DNA from: Caryophanales bacterium UBA6380
Lineage (GTDB): Bacteria; Bacillota_I; Bacilli_A; RFN20; CAG-826
Length of the DNA: 9,431 nt
Direction of reading: 5' to 3'
Assembly: GCA_002438785.1 (NCBI GenBank)
Contig: DJQS01000019.1
Coordinates: forward strand, 1 to 9,431
Positions 1-7,185 of this stretch are shown in pieces; within the stretch, counting starts at the first letter, position 1; every line of letters starts with the position of its first letter. The translations under genes and the position numbers were made by a program. The notes beneath the pieces are model-generated. The model made no database searches. It was not told the DNA's origin and saw only the letters and a list, made by a program, of their open reading frames with translations.

Positions 1-35
1 CAAAATTTAAGGGTTCATAGGGCTTATAAAGGCTT

Positions 36-1559
36 TTAATTTTTTCTAAGCTCTTTTCTTTTCTTAACTTTGTATTTTTTAACTAGTTGATATGTTCCTA
101 AATAACCAAGGGTAATTACAAAAAATGCAACCAATAAAACAATTACGAATGTTGGAAGAGGATTAACTTTAACATCTTCCCACATTTGAACAATTTTATT
201 ATTATCATTACCAAAATCTTCCATAACAAACAAATTGTTAATTTCATCAATTGTTGGATATTGAGCTTTCATAGTACGACCTTCAAAACTATCAGGATCA
301 ACATCTAAAACATAATCCCCTTTATTTCCGTTAAAGAAATAACTTATATCATACTTAATTGTTTTTTCAGATTCATCTTGTCCAAATTCTTCATTAATAT
401 AATCAAAAATTTCATTATTCTCGCCTGACATAAAAGAAGTATAACCTGTATAACTCATATTACTTGTTACACTATCTATTTCACTCAAAAAATCTAAAAA
501 TTTAATTGAATAATCATAGTTTTTTGACCCTTTTTTAACATTTTTTGGCATGCACCAAGCATCAAACCATATATTTGCTCCAGTTTTTGGTAAAGCATAA
601 TATAATTTTGTTTTTTCACTTTCTGGCTTTTCTTCTTCATAAGACTCATCATCTCCAGGATAAAATTCTCCTTTTAAAATAGAAAAACAAGCATCACCAC
701 TCCAAGCTAAATTCATTCCTATTTTTTTAGTGACAATATCGTTTTTACCACTATCGACTTCAAAACCAAAAATATTGCTTTTTAAATCAATAAGACTATT
801 TTTTACCAATTCAATTGTTTCTTTATCGTGGGAATTGAAAATTTTATTCTTATCTTCTAAAGAAAGATTAGGATTATTAAATTTGTCTTTATAAACTTCT
901 AAAATACCTAAAGCATACGTGTCACGCATACTATCTTTTATAGATTGAACTCCTTTAAATTTTTTATTCCAAAAAGAAGACCATCCATCATTGCTATTCA
1001 ATAATTCAACTAAATAATCCTTATTCAAATCTCTTTCTACAAACTTATCATAATAAGGATTATATACAATTCCTAACGTACCCCACATGTATCCAATGGC
1101 ATACTCACTTAACTTACCTAAATATTCATTATTCGTTTTACTATATACAGAAATTTTATCAATCTTTCCAGGATTATTTGTATCTTCATTTACAAGAAAT
1201 TTAGAAACATTTTTATAATAAGTTTTAAGTCCTTCTACTTTTTGAATAAGTTTTTCACTCGCTAATCTTTGAACCATATATTCGCTACAATTAATAAGAT
1301 CATACTCAGCTTTTCCTGTTTGAAGTTGATTATACATTGTCTCATTAGTGTCAAATGTCTCATAGATTATCTTAACACCAGGATTTTCTTCTTCAAATTG
1401 AGTCAACAATTCTTCATCTATATAGTCTTCCGCATTTAAAACATGAAGATATGTAATCCCATCATCTTCACTTGAAACTACATCTTTACTAGCACAACTA
1501 GTAATTGTTAATAATGATAAAAGACCTAAACTAAAAATATTTAGTAATTTAAATTTCAT
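36..1559 (-). CDS. potD: PotD-like polyamine-binding lipoprotein of ABC importer
   Basis: Extracellular solute-binding subunit that would capture spermidine/putrescine and hand it to PotBC. The 507-residue protein begins with a lipoprotein signal peptide (hydrophobic residues 8-20, lipobox ITSC with Cys22). The PotD fold follows: compared with E. coli PotD as I remember it, ligand-pocket residues look conserved at Tyr46, Ser92, Tyr94, Asp209, Asp213 (Glu in E. coli), Trp286, Trp331, Asp333 and Tyr373, but the pocket Trp in the first loop (NWTEY) is Ala43 here (NAEDY). It is about 150 residues longer than E. coli PotD, with an acidic insertion near 302-317, extra sequence around 378-446, and a C-terminal membrane segment (about 468-490) followed by a Lys/Arg-rich tail. 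Last gene of potABCD; its ATG lies 1 nt after the potC stop, with a GGAG site 8 nt upstream. Polyamine specificity is inferred from family and operon. No terminator is visible in the 35 nt after its stop. Confidence 0.9.
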   Translation of the reverse strand: MKFKLLNIFSLGLLSLLTITSCASKDVVSSEDDGITYLHVLNAEDYIDEELLTQFEEENPGVKIIYETFDTNETMYNQLQTGKAEYDLINCSEYMVQRLASEKLIQKVEGLKTYYKNVSKFLVNEDTNNPGKIDKISVYSKTNNEYLGKLSEYAIGYMWGTLGIVYNPYYDKFVERDLNKDYLVELLNSNDGWSSFWNKKFKGVQSIKDSMRDTYALGILEVYKDKFNNPNLSLEDKNKIFNSHDKETIELVKNSLIDLKSNIFGFEVDSGKNDIVTKKIGMNLAWSGDACFSILKGEFYPGDDESYEEEKPESEKTKLYYALPKTGANIWFDAWCMPKNVKKGSKNYDYSIKFLDFLSEIDSVTSNMSYTGYTSFMSGENNEIFDYINEEFGQDESEKTIKYDISYFFNGNKGDYVLDVDPDSFEGRTMKAQYPTIDEINNLFVMEDFGNDNNKIVQMWEDVKVNPLPTFVIVLLVAFFVITLGYLGTYQLVKKYKVKKRKELRKN

Positions 1560-1560
1560 T

Positions 1561-2403
1561 TTAGTCTCTCCCTTTTCTAGTTTTTGATTTATTTTTATTT
1601 CTATTTTGATAAATAGTAACTAAAATTGCCGCAACCAACACAACAATAAAAATGAGCGTGGTTAATGGACGCATATTCATAGGAATTGGTCCTTTTTTAA
1701 TTTTAGCTTGAATGAGAGTTGATAATGTTTCAATATTAGCCTCACCACTGAGTAAACCAGCACCACGAGTAAAAGCAGTAACAATAAAATCATCTAATGA
1801 TAAAGTAATTGCTAATAAGAACCCTGATAAAATTCCAGGATAAATTTGTGGCAACATTATTTTTCTTAAAGCTTGATTAGGTGAGCACCCTAAATCAAGA
1901 GCTGCTTCATATAAATTTGGATCTAATTGTGATAATTTAGGTTTAACATTTAAATAAACAAAAGGCGCACTAATAACAATATGACCTATCAATAATGTCC
2001 AGAATGAAAAAATATTATTTTTAAATATAACATTACCTAAAAAGACAAACATCACAGTTAAGCTAAGTGCTATAACAATTTCAGCATTAACAACAGGAAT
2101 TTGATTCAAATTTTCTAATAATGCACGACTTCTTTTTTTACTATAAAAAGCACCGATAGCTCCAAATGTACCTAATAAAGTTGAAACAACACTCGAAATA
2201 ATAGCGATTATGATCGTGTTTCCTAATGCTACCATTATTTCTTTATCTTTAAATAATGCACCATATAAATTAAACGAAAAACCATTCCATTCTCCAATAT
2301 AAGTAGAATTTGTAAAAGAAAATGCTATCAAAACTAATACTGGTATATACATTAATAATAAAATTAAATATATATAAACATATGCAAAAACCTTTTTTAC
2401 CAT
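1561..2403 (-). CDS. potC: PotC-like polyamine ABC transporter permease
   Basis: Inner-membrane permease subunit that pairs with PotB to form the polyamine channel driven by PotA. The 280-residue length is close to the PotC norm (about 260-280). About six membrane segments can be seen: roughly 8-30, 61-86, 105-125, 132-152, 189-210 and 246-265. The BPD-transport EAA loop lies at 166-185 (YEAALDLGC...LRKIMLP), the cytoplasmic helix that docks on the ATPase. The SLDDF sequence after it (202-206) is typical of PotC. The C-terminus is a Lys/Arg-rich cytoplasmic tail. The start codon lies inside the end of potB (7-nt overlap) and is served by a GGAGGTG site within potB. potD follows after 1 nt. 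Confidence 0.93.
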   Translation of the reverse strand: MVKKVFAYVYIYLILLLMYIPVLVLIAFSFTNSTYIGEWNGFSFNLYGALFKDKEIMVALGNTIIIAIISSVVSTLLGTFGAIGAFYSKKRSRALLENLNQIPVVNAEIVIALSLTVMFVFLGNVIFKNNIFSFWTLLIGHIVISAPFVYLNVKPKLSQLDPNLYEAALDLGCSPNQALRKIMLPQIYPGILSGFLLAITLSLDDFIVTAFTRGAGLLSGEANIETLSTLIQAKIKKGPIPMNMRPLTTLIFIVVLVAAILVTIYQNRNKNKSKTRKGRD

Positions 2404-3191
2404 GTTGCTGCACCTCCATCTTCTTTTTCAGAAAAATTTCTAGTAGCTAACATTGTTATTCCTATAATAAAAAGCATAACTAATGCCATAAAAGAACCAT
2501 CTCCCCATTGATAATTACTATAATTTAAATATATAGAATTCCCAAATAAGACTATTTTCCCTTCACTAAGAACTTCTGGTATAACATAGCTAGACATAGT
2601 TGGCATAAAGACCATCATTGCAGCACTAATAACACCAGGGATAGATTGTGGAATTATATTTTTGGTAAATACTTGTATACGATTACAGCCTAAATCAATA
2701 GCAGCTTCGATTTGATATTTATCTAATTTCAACATCGTTGAATATAAAGGCAAAATAACAAAAGGTAAATAATTGTAAACTAATCCAATCATTGTTGCTA
2801 TATAAGGATGTTCACCCCCACTTATACCAATCCAATTAAGAACATCCCTTGTGGCTCCTGTTCTTAAAACGAAATTTATCCACATTGGCATAACAAATAA
2901 CATCACAATTACATAATTTGAATTATATTTCTTGTTAGCTAATAAATACGCAATCGGATAACCAATAATTAAACAAATTATTGTATTTAACACTCCAAAT
3001 AAAAGTGAAACTAATAAAACATTTAATTTTTTTGTACTACTAAAAAACCCAACAAGAGCATCCCAAGTGAAGTTGCCATTCCCATCAGTAAATGCATAAT
3101 ATACAATCAATAAAATTGGAATAACAACAAATAAAATTAAGAAAAGAAAATATGGGATACATAAATATTTTCTTTTAAACCTAAATTTCAT
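2397..3191 (-). CDS. potB: PotB-like polyamine ABC transporter permease
   Basis: Second permease subunit of the polyamine importer. It has 264 residues, slightly shorter than the usual PotB (about 275-285). The first membrane segment (11-33) follows a basic N-terminus (MKFRFKRKY). Further segments lie near 59-85, 93-110, 131-152, 184-206 and 232-250. The EAA loop is at 162-181 (IEAAIDLGCNRIQVFTKNII), and the following PQSIPGVISA stretch is characteristic of PotB/PotH permeases. Its start overlaps the end of potA by 11 nt (ATGAAATTTAG, where TAG is the potA stop), with an AAGGAA site about 11 nt upstream, so it is probably translated by coupling to potA. The last codons (GGA GGT GCA...) also form the ribosome-binding site of potC. 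Confidence 0.92.
   Translation of the reverse strand: MKFRFKRKYLCIPYFLFLILFVVIPILLIVYYAFTDGNGNFTWDALVGFFSSTKKLNVLLVSLLFGVLNTIICLIIGYPIAYLLANKKYNSNYVIVMLFVMPMWINFVLRTGATRDVLNWIGISGGEHPYIATMIGLVYNYLPFVILPLYSTMLKLDKYQIEAAIDLGCNRIQVFTKNIIPQSIPGVISAAMMVFMPTMSSYVIPEVLSEGKIVLFGNSIYLNYSNYQWGDGSFMALVMLFIIGITMLATRNFSEKEDGGAATW
2411..2417 (-). promoter_or_regulatory. potC ribosome-binding site embedded in potB codons
   Basis: The minus strand reads GGAGGTG seven nucleotides before the potC ATG. The same bases encode the Gly-Gly near the PotB C-terminus (GGAATW). A strong site plus a 7-nt gene overlap points to translational coupling and fixes the potC start. Confidence 0.8.
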
Positions 3192-4854
3192 ATTCGCTAA
3201 TTTCCTTTTTTAGTCTCATTCTTATATTCTTTTTATCTATATGAACACCGATTTTATCATTTAAATTATATGTATATGGAGTTGTACATACAAAATCCTC
3301 TTCAGTATCAGTTCTAACAATTAATTGATAATGATCGCCTTTATAAACTATATCAACAATTTCACCGACAGCTTGAGCATCATTAGAATTAATATCGTCT
3401 ATTAAATCAACATTATTAATGTCAACTTCAGCAACAACTGTTGCACCTTTAACATCATAATGTTTATTTGTGGATTTCACAAAAAGCGTTCCATCTTCAT
3501 CTAAAATGCTATCTGGAATAAGTTGAGTTAAATCACATTCAAAAGGCTTATCATCAATTTCTAAGAAACCATCTTTATCAATATAAGCATCAGTATAAAT
3601 ATTAGTAACAAAATCTTTTTGCATAATATGAATACTATCAGGTTCAATAACTAAGCCAACCTCTAGACCAAGTTCAAATTCTTTTGTATCTTTAACTAAT
3701 AATTCATTCTTATTAATCATTATAGTATATTCATAATTCATACCTTTAAATATACGACTATAAATAGTACCATTTAAATTTCCTTTATTGGCTTCAACAA
3801 TCTTGATATCCTCAGGTCGAACAACAACATCGACCTTATCATTTAATGGATAATCGTCTAGGCAATCAAAAACTGTATTTAAAAATCTAACTTTTAATTT
3901 ACCAACCATTGTTGCATTATAAATGTTACTTTCACCGATAAAATCAGCAACAAAAGCATTTTTTGGTTCATCGTAAATCATTTTTGGTGTTCCAATTTGT
4001 TGAATCTCTCCGTCCTTCATGACAACGATTGTATCACTCATCGTTAAGGCTTCCTCTTGATCATGAGTTACATAAATAAAAGTAATTCCAAGCTTTGAAT
4101 GCATTTCTTTTAATTCAATTTGCATATCCTTTCTCATTTTTAAATCAAGAGCACCCAATGGTTCATCAAGAAGCAATATTTCTGGTTCGTTAACAATAGC
4201 TCTAGCAATAGCAACACGTTGTTGTTGACCACCACTCAAAGTAGTTATATCACGATCTTCTAAGGAATCTAAATCAACTATTTTTAAAGCTCTAGCAACC
4301 TTATTATCAATTTCTTTAGCACTTAATTTTCTAAACTTATATGCTTGTTCTGGTGTATTTAATAAAGTATTTAATTTAATATTTAAGTCTGCTAACTTAG
4401 TCTCTTTTTCTTCATTTGTTAAATTTTTATTCTTTTTTGTAGCACGAATATCAGATTTAATAAGTCTAATTTTCTCCTTATTAATTTTAAAAATGTTATT
4501 ACCGGATTTATCTTTAAGTTCAATAGGAATCTTTTTAAGACGTAATCCAAAAGCTACATTATCATAAACATCAAGATGAGGAAATAATGCATATCTTTGA
4601 AAAACCATATTAATTGGCCTTTTATTAGGAGGAAGATTAGTTATATCTTTTCCTTTAAGTAGAATTTCTCCTTTACTAGGAAATTCAAATCCAGCAATCA
4701 TACGTAATGTAGTAGATTTGCCACAACCAGATGGACCTAAAAAAGTAATAAATTCACCTTTCTTGACATAGAGATTGAAGTTATCTACAACAGTAACTCC
4801 GTCAAAAATTTTACTAACATTTTTTAGATCAATAATATAATTATTTTCTTCCAT
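3181..4854 (-). CDS. potA: PotA-like polyamine ABC transporter ATPase, extended form
   Basis: Cytoplasmic ATPase that powers polyamine uptake through PotBC. Motifs seen: Walker A GPSGCGKST at 40-48, Q-loop in VFQRYALFPH (Gln86), signature LSGGQ at 206-210, Walker B ILLLDE at 226-231, and the switch His264 in YVTHDQ. The catalytic set is complete. From FGLR (102-105) to LSGGQ there are 100 residues, against about 32 in E. coli PotA as I recall it. This is a Lys-rich helical insertion of roughly 68 residues (about 108-178) in the helical subdomain. After the NTPase come a TOBE/OB regulatory region (about 310-415) and a further 140 residues (418-557) that may hold a second OB-like fold (about 490-550). 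The total of 557 residues compares with about 378 in E. coli and about 560 in M. genitalium and M. pneumoniae PotA as I recall them. First gene of the operon: GGAGGT lies 6 nt before the ATG. Polyamine specificity rests on the PotBCD neighbours. Confidence 0.92.
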   Translation of the reverse strand: MEENNYIIDLKNVSKIFDGVTVVDNFNLYVKKGEFITFLGPSGCGKSTTLRMIAGFEFPSKGEILLKGKDITNLPPNKRPINMVFQRYALFPHLDVYDNVAFGLRLKKIPIELKDKSGNNIFKINKEKIRLIKSDIRATKKNKNLTNEEKETKLADLNIKLNTLLNTPEQAYKFRKLSAKEIDNKVARALKIVDLDSLEDRDITTLSGGQQQRVAIARAIVNEPEILLLDEPLGALDLKMRKDMQIELKEMHSKLGITFIYVTHDQEEALTMSDTIVVMKDGEIQQIGTPKMIYDEPKNAFVADFIGESNIYNATMVGKLKVRFLNTVFDCLDDYPLNDKVDVVVRPEDIKIVEANKGNLNGTIYSRIFKGMNYEYTIMINKNELLVKDTKEFELGLEVGLVIEPDSIHIMQKDFVTNIYTDAYIDKDGFLEIDDKPFECDLTQLIPDSILDEDGTLFVKSTNKHYDVKGATVVAEVDINNVDLIDDINSNDAQAVGEIVDIVYKGDHYQLIVRTDTEEDFVCTTPYTYNLNDKIGVHIDKKNIRMRLKKEISEYEI

Positions 4855-4860
4855 TTTAAT

Positions 4861-4866
4861 ACCTCC
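4861..4866 (-). promoter_or_regulatory. potA ribosome-binding site
   Basis: A full GGAGGT on the minus strand, six nucleotides before the ATG. It confirms the chosen potA start and implies strong initiation on the first gene of the operon. Confidence 0.85.
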
Positions 4867-4899
4867 AAAAAAATGAAATAAAGTTTTTAAAACAAAAAA

Positions 4900-4927
4900 A
4901 TTATAATTAATTTTTCACTTAAATCAA
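4900..4927 (-). promoter_or_regulatory. Predicted sigma-A promoter of potABCD
   Basis: The minus strand reads TTGATT (4922-4927), a 16-nt spacer, then a perfect TATAAT (4900-4905). Transcription would start near 4893 and give a leader of about 39 nt with the GGAGGT site near its end. An unbroken A/T tract at about 4928-4952 sits just upstream of the -35 box where an UP element would lie. The rest of the gap to the argS terminator (to about 5060) is almost pure A/T; I see no riboswitch or clear operator in it. Confidence 0.6.
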
Positions 4928-5061
4928 TAAAATTTTTTTTAAATTAAAAAATTAGAACTTTTTATACCAAATTTTGAAGATATTTTTTATTTAAAAATAT
5001 TGATACAATCGAATTTTTTTAAAATTTATTATTTTTTAAAATAAATTAAACTTTTTTAATC

Positions 5062-5093
5062 AAAAAAAGACTAATTTCTAAGTGAAATTAGTC
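5062..5093 (-). terminator. Rho-independent terminator of argS
   Basis: Perfect 10-bp stem GACTAATTTC/GAAATTAGTC (5069-5078 with 5084-5093) around a 5-nt loop. Read on the minus strand it is followed directly by seven T (5062-5068). It lies 26 nt past the argS stop and separates argS from the pot operon. On the plus strand the T-run is weaker and there is no gene for it to end. Confidence 0.88.
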
Positions 5094-5119
5094 TCAAAAT
5101 TTTTTTATTTTTTTCTTAT

Positions 5120-6760
5120 TTACATTGTTTCTTTAGCTTCAATTCCGAGCAAGAATAATGTGTTCTTTAAAACTATACTTGAAGCCTTAACTAAAGCAAG
5201 CCTTTCACCAGTCAATTTATCATTATCATTAACAATAAATTTTGTATCATTATATAAAGAATGAAACTCCATAGCGAGTTTATAAGCATAATTTGTTAAA
5301 CGATTAACTTCCTTACTAATAGAAACATCGACAACTAATTTTTTAAATTCACTTAAAGTCTTTAATAAAGAAATTTCCTTCTCACTATTTAATAAATTAT
5401 ATTTGTCTTTAATTTCATAATTGCTATTCTTTTTAAGTACGGAACACATTCTTGCATAAGCATATTGGATGTAATAAATAGGATTTTCATTACTATTTTT
5501 TCTTGCTACCTCTAAATCAAAATCAAATTGTGAATCTAAAGGTCTAGATAAAAAGAAATATCTAGCTACATCTACACCAACATCATCACACAACTCTCTT
5601 ATAGTTATTGCATTACCAGTACGTTTTGACATTTTTAATTCTTTATCGCCTTCCATTAATCGAACCATTTGAATAATTAAAATATCAAGCTTAGATGAAT
5701 CATAACCTAAAATAGATAATCCTGCTTTTAGTCTAATAATATAACCATGATGATCGGCTCCAAATAAATTTATTAAATGATCATATCCACGATCAAACTT
5801 ATCCTTATGATAAGCTATATCTGGTAATAAATATGTATAACTTCCATCACTTTTAACTAAAACACGATCTTTATCGTCACCAAAATCAGTTGTTTTAAGC
5901 CATAAAGCACCATCTTTTTCGTAAGTATATCCACTTTCTTTCAATTTCATTAAAGTATTAGAAACTTTATTTTCTTTATATAAAAGACGTTCACTAGAAA
6001 AATGGTCGAAATGAACTCTAAATAAATCTAAATCCTTTTTAATTTTATTTAATTCAAGTTCGATGCCAATGTTTTTAAAATATGTAATTGCTTCGTTAAG
6101 TGGCATTTTTAAATATTTATCACCATCTTTCAGTGCAATCTCTTTAGCAAGATTAATAACATCTTTCCCTTGATAACCGATTTCTTCTAAATTAATTTCT
6201 TGGCCAAGAGCTTCTTTATAGCGATTAAACAAAGATAATGCCAATACATCTACTTGGTGCCCGGCATCATTAACATAATATTCACGTAAGCAATCAAAAC
6301 CAGTAAATTTTAAAACACGGGTCAAACTATCACCAAACGCAGCACCTCGAGCATGACCTAAGTGCAAATCTCCTGTAGGATTTGCACTAACATATTCAAC
6401 CATTACTTTCTCGTTTTTTCCAAAATTTGATTTTCCATATTCTTCATTTTCATTAATAATTTCCTTAATAAACGTCGTAAAACTTTCTTCTTTTATAAAA
6501 AAGTTAATAAATCCAGGGCCAGCAATATCAACTTTATTAAATAGTTGATTAGTTTTTAAATCTGAAACTAAACTTTTTGCAATGTTCAATGGTGAATTAT
6601 GTAATTCTTTGGCTAACTTCATAGCTATATTTGTTGAAAAATCACCATGCTCTTTATCTTTTGGAACTTCTATAATTATTTTATCTTCAAAATTATCATC
6701 ATATAGTCTTTTTAAAGACTCATTTATTATAGATTTCAATGTAGTTATAATTTCAGACAT
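5120..6760 (-). CDS. argS: Arginyl-tRNA synthetase (class I)
   Basis: Charges tRNA-Arg with arginine using ATP, in the cytoplasm. The 546 residues match the family (about 550-580). Order of domains: N-terminal additional domain, about 1-90, with the EHGDFSTNIAM motif at 37-47 and GPGFINF at 81-87; Rossmann catalytic core with the HIGH signature as HLGH at 133-136 (SANPTGDLHLGHARG); conserved YYVNDAGHQ (161-169) and FGADHHGY (333-340); KMSK loop at 376-379 followed by RTGN; and the DALR anticodon-binding helical domain from about 428 to the end. No key residue appears lost. The start is supported by AAGGAG 8 nt upstream of the ATG. It stands alone as a transcription unit, ending at a clear terminator, and faces a tRNA-Arg(UCU) gene across 111 bp, which is one of its substrates. 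I see no T-box leader, and no argS promoter strong enough to name. Confidence 0.96.
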   Translation of the reverse strand: MSEIITTLKSIINESLKRLYDDNFEDKIIIEVPKDKEHGDFSTNIAMKLAKELHNSPLNIAKSLVSDLKTNQLFNKVDIAGPGFINFFIKEESFTTFIKEIINENEEYGKSNFGKNEKVMVEYVSANPTGDLHLGHARGAAFGDSLTRVLKFTGFDCLREYYVNDAGHQVDVLALSLFNRYKEALGQEINLEEIGYQGKDVINLAKEIALKDGDKYLKMPLNEAITYFKNIGIELELNKIKKDLDLFRVHFDHFSSERLLYKENKVSNTLMKLKESGYTYEKDGALWLKTTDFGDDKDRVLVKSDGSYTYLLPDIAYHKDKFDRGYDHLINLFGADHHGYIIRLKAGLSILGYDSSKLDILIIQMVRLMEGDKELKMSKRTGNAITIRELCDDVGVDVARYFFLSRPLDSQFDFDLEVARKNSNENPIYYIQYAYARMCSVLKKNSNYEIKDKYNLLNSEKEISLLKTLSEFKKLVVDVSISKEVNRLTNYAYKLAMEFHSLYNDTKFIVNDNDKLTGERLALVKASSIVLKNTLFLLGIEAKETM

Positions 6761-6821
6761 GTTGTAAACTCCTTTTAAACGAAAACATTTTACTACATTA
6801 ATAAACTTTTTTATATTAAAA

Positions 6822-6862
6822 TTAAATTAGTATTTACTTTTCTTTATAGTAAATGCTAATAT
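6822..6862 (+). promoter_or_regulatory. Predicted promoter region of tRNA-Arg
   Basis: Two alternatives are visible. One is TATAGT at 6845-6850 (5 of 6 to consensus), 17 nt after a weak TTAAAT, giving a leader of about 15 nt. The other is an extended -10, TGcTAATAT (6854-6862), with a TTTACT 19 nt before TAATAT, giving a leader of only 2-4 nt. I cannot choose between them from sequence. The region is shared with the divergent argS. Confidence 0.4.
6828..6858. repeat. Inverted repeat between argS and tRNA-Arg
   Basis: TAGTATTTACT (6828-6838) and AGTAAATGCTA (6848-6858) form an 11-bp dyad with a single G-T mismatch around a 9-nt centre. It overlaps both candidate promoter boxes of the tRNA gene. 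There is no T-run after either arm, so it does not look like a terminator. It could be an operator or a chance AT-rich dyad. Confidence 0.4.
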
Positions 6863-6871
6863 ATTTAACGC

Positions 6872-6948
6872 GGCCTTGTAGCTCAGTTGGATAGAGCAAC
6901 AGCCTTCTAAGCTGTGGGTCAGGCGTTCGAGTCGCCTCAAGGTCACCA
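6872..6948 (+). tRNA. tRNA-Arg(UCU)
   Basis: A complete 77-nt cloverleaf with encoded CCA. Acceptor GGCCTTG pairs with CAAGGTC (one G-U at the second pair); D stem GCTC/GAGC; anticodon stem ACAGC/GCTGT; anticodon loop CTTCTAA with anticodon TCT at 6906-6908; 5-nt variable loop; T stem AGGCG/CGCCT with TTCGAGT loop; discriminator A; CCA at 6946-6948. It reads AGA (and AGG by wobble), expected to be a major arginine codon in so AT-rich a genome. It lies divergent to argS and is followed by its own terminator, so it is a single-gene unit. Confidence 0.97.
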
Positions 6949-6961
6949 TTATTGTCATGAT

Positions 6962-7004
6962 TCCCCAAATATTTGTTTATCAAAGCTAATTAGGGGATTT
7001 TTTT
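6962..7004 (+). terminator. Rho-independent terminator of tRNA-Arg
   Basis: Interrupted hairpin: TCCCC (6962-6966) pairs with GGGGA (6993-6997), continued by AAT/ATT after a one-base mismatch and by an inner TTTG/CAAA stem around a 5-nt loop. Seven T follow directly (6998-7004). It begins 13 nt past the CCA end. Confidence 0.82.
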
Positions 7005-7166
7005 ATTAAGAAGGTTATATTCTTAAAAAACTACTTTAAGGTCGTTATATTGATTAAATAATCATTTAATTTAGTTTCAGTTATTTTGATAAAAAATTAA
7101 ACTTATTTATTTATAATAAAAATTAATTAAATTCAAGATTTGTAAGTGGGCTTTTTATCTAAATAT

Positions 7167-7175
7167 TGTTATAAT
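7167..7175 (+). promoter_or_regulatory. Extended -10 promoter abutting the mgtC-like gene
   Basis: TGtTATAAT, an extended -10 with a perfect TATAAT (7170-7175), ends only 10 nt before the ATG at 7186. There is no good -35 box at the proper distance, which an extended -10 can tolerate. Transcription would start at about 7182-7186, leaving no room for a ribosome-binding site. An alternative TTGATA (7086) / TATAAT (7112) pair upstream has a 20-nt spacer and is weaker. The rest of the gap from 7005 shows no M-box or other riboswitch that I recognise. Confidence 0.5.
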
Positions 7176-7185
7176 AAGTATACAT

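Noticed and set aside
1..35. Terminator after potD
   Set aside because: No stem followed by a T-run is present on the minus strand; the transcript may continue or end outside the window.
1557..1563. Possible broken PotC-PotD fusion
   Set aside because: Such fusions exist in some Firmicutes, but here potC has its own stop, potD is in another frame and has its own ribosome-binding site and lipoprotein signal, so two separate genes are the better reading.
5082..5264. 60-residue plus-strand open frame
   Set aside because: It lies antisense to the 3' end of argS and runs through its terminator hairpin, has no ribosome-binding site and no recognisable domain.
6582..6767. 61-residue plus-strand open frame
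   Set aside because: Antisense to the argS N-terminal domain, without a ribosome-binding site; a shadow of the AT-rich codon pattern.
6761..6871. T-box leader for argS
   Set aside because: The gap is only 111 bp, with no T-box sequence, specifier hairpin or terminator ahead of argS.
7013..7051. GTTATATT repeated twice before the MgtC-family gene
   Set aside because: An 8-bp match in very AT-rich DNA is expected by chance.
7005..7185. Possible magnesium riboswitch (M-box) before the MgtC-family gene
   Set aside because: The region is A/T-rich without the conserved M-box blocks I know, and has no terminator hairpin next to the gene.
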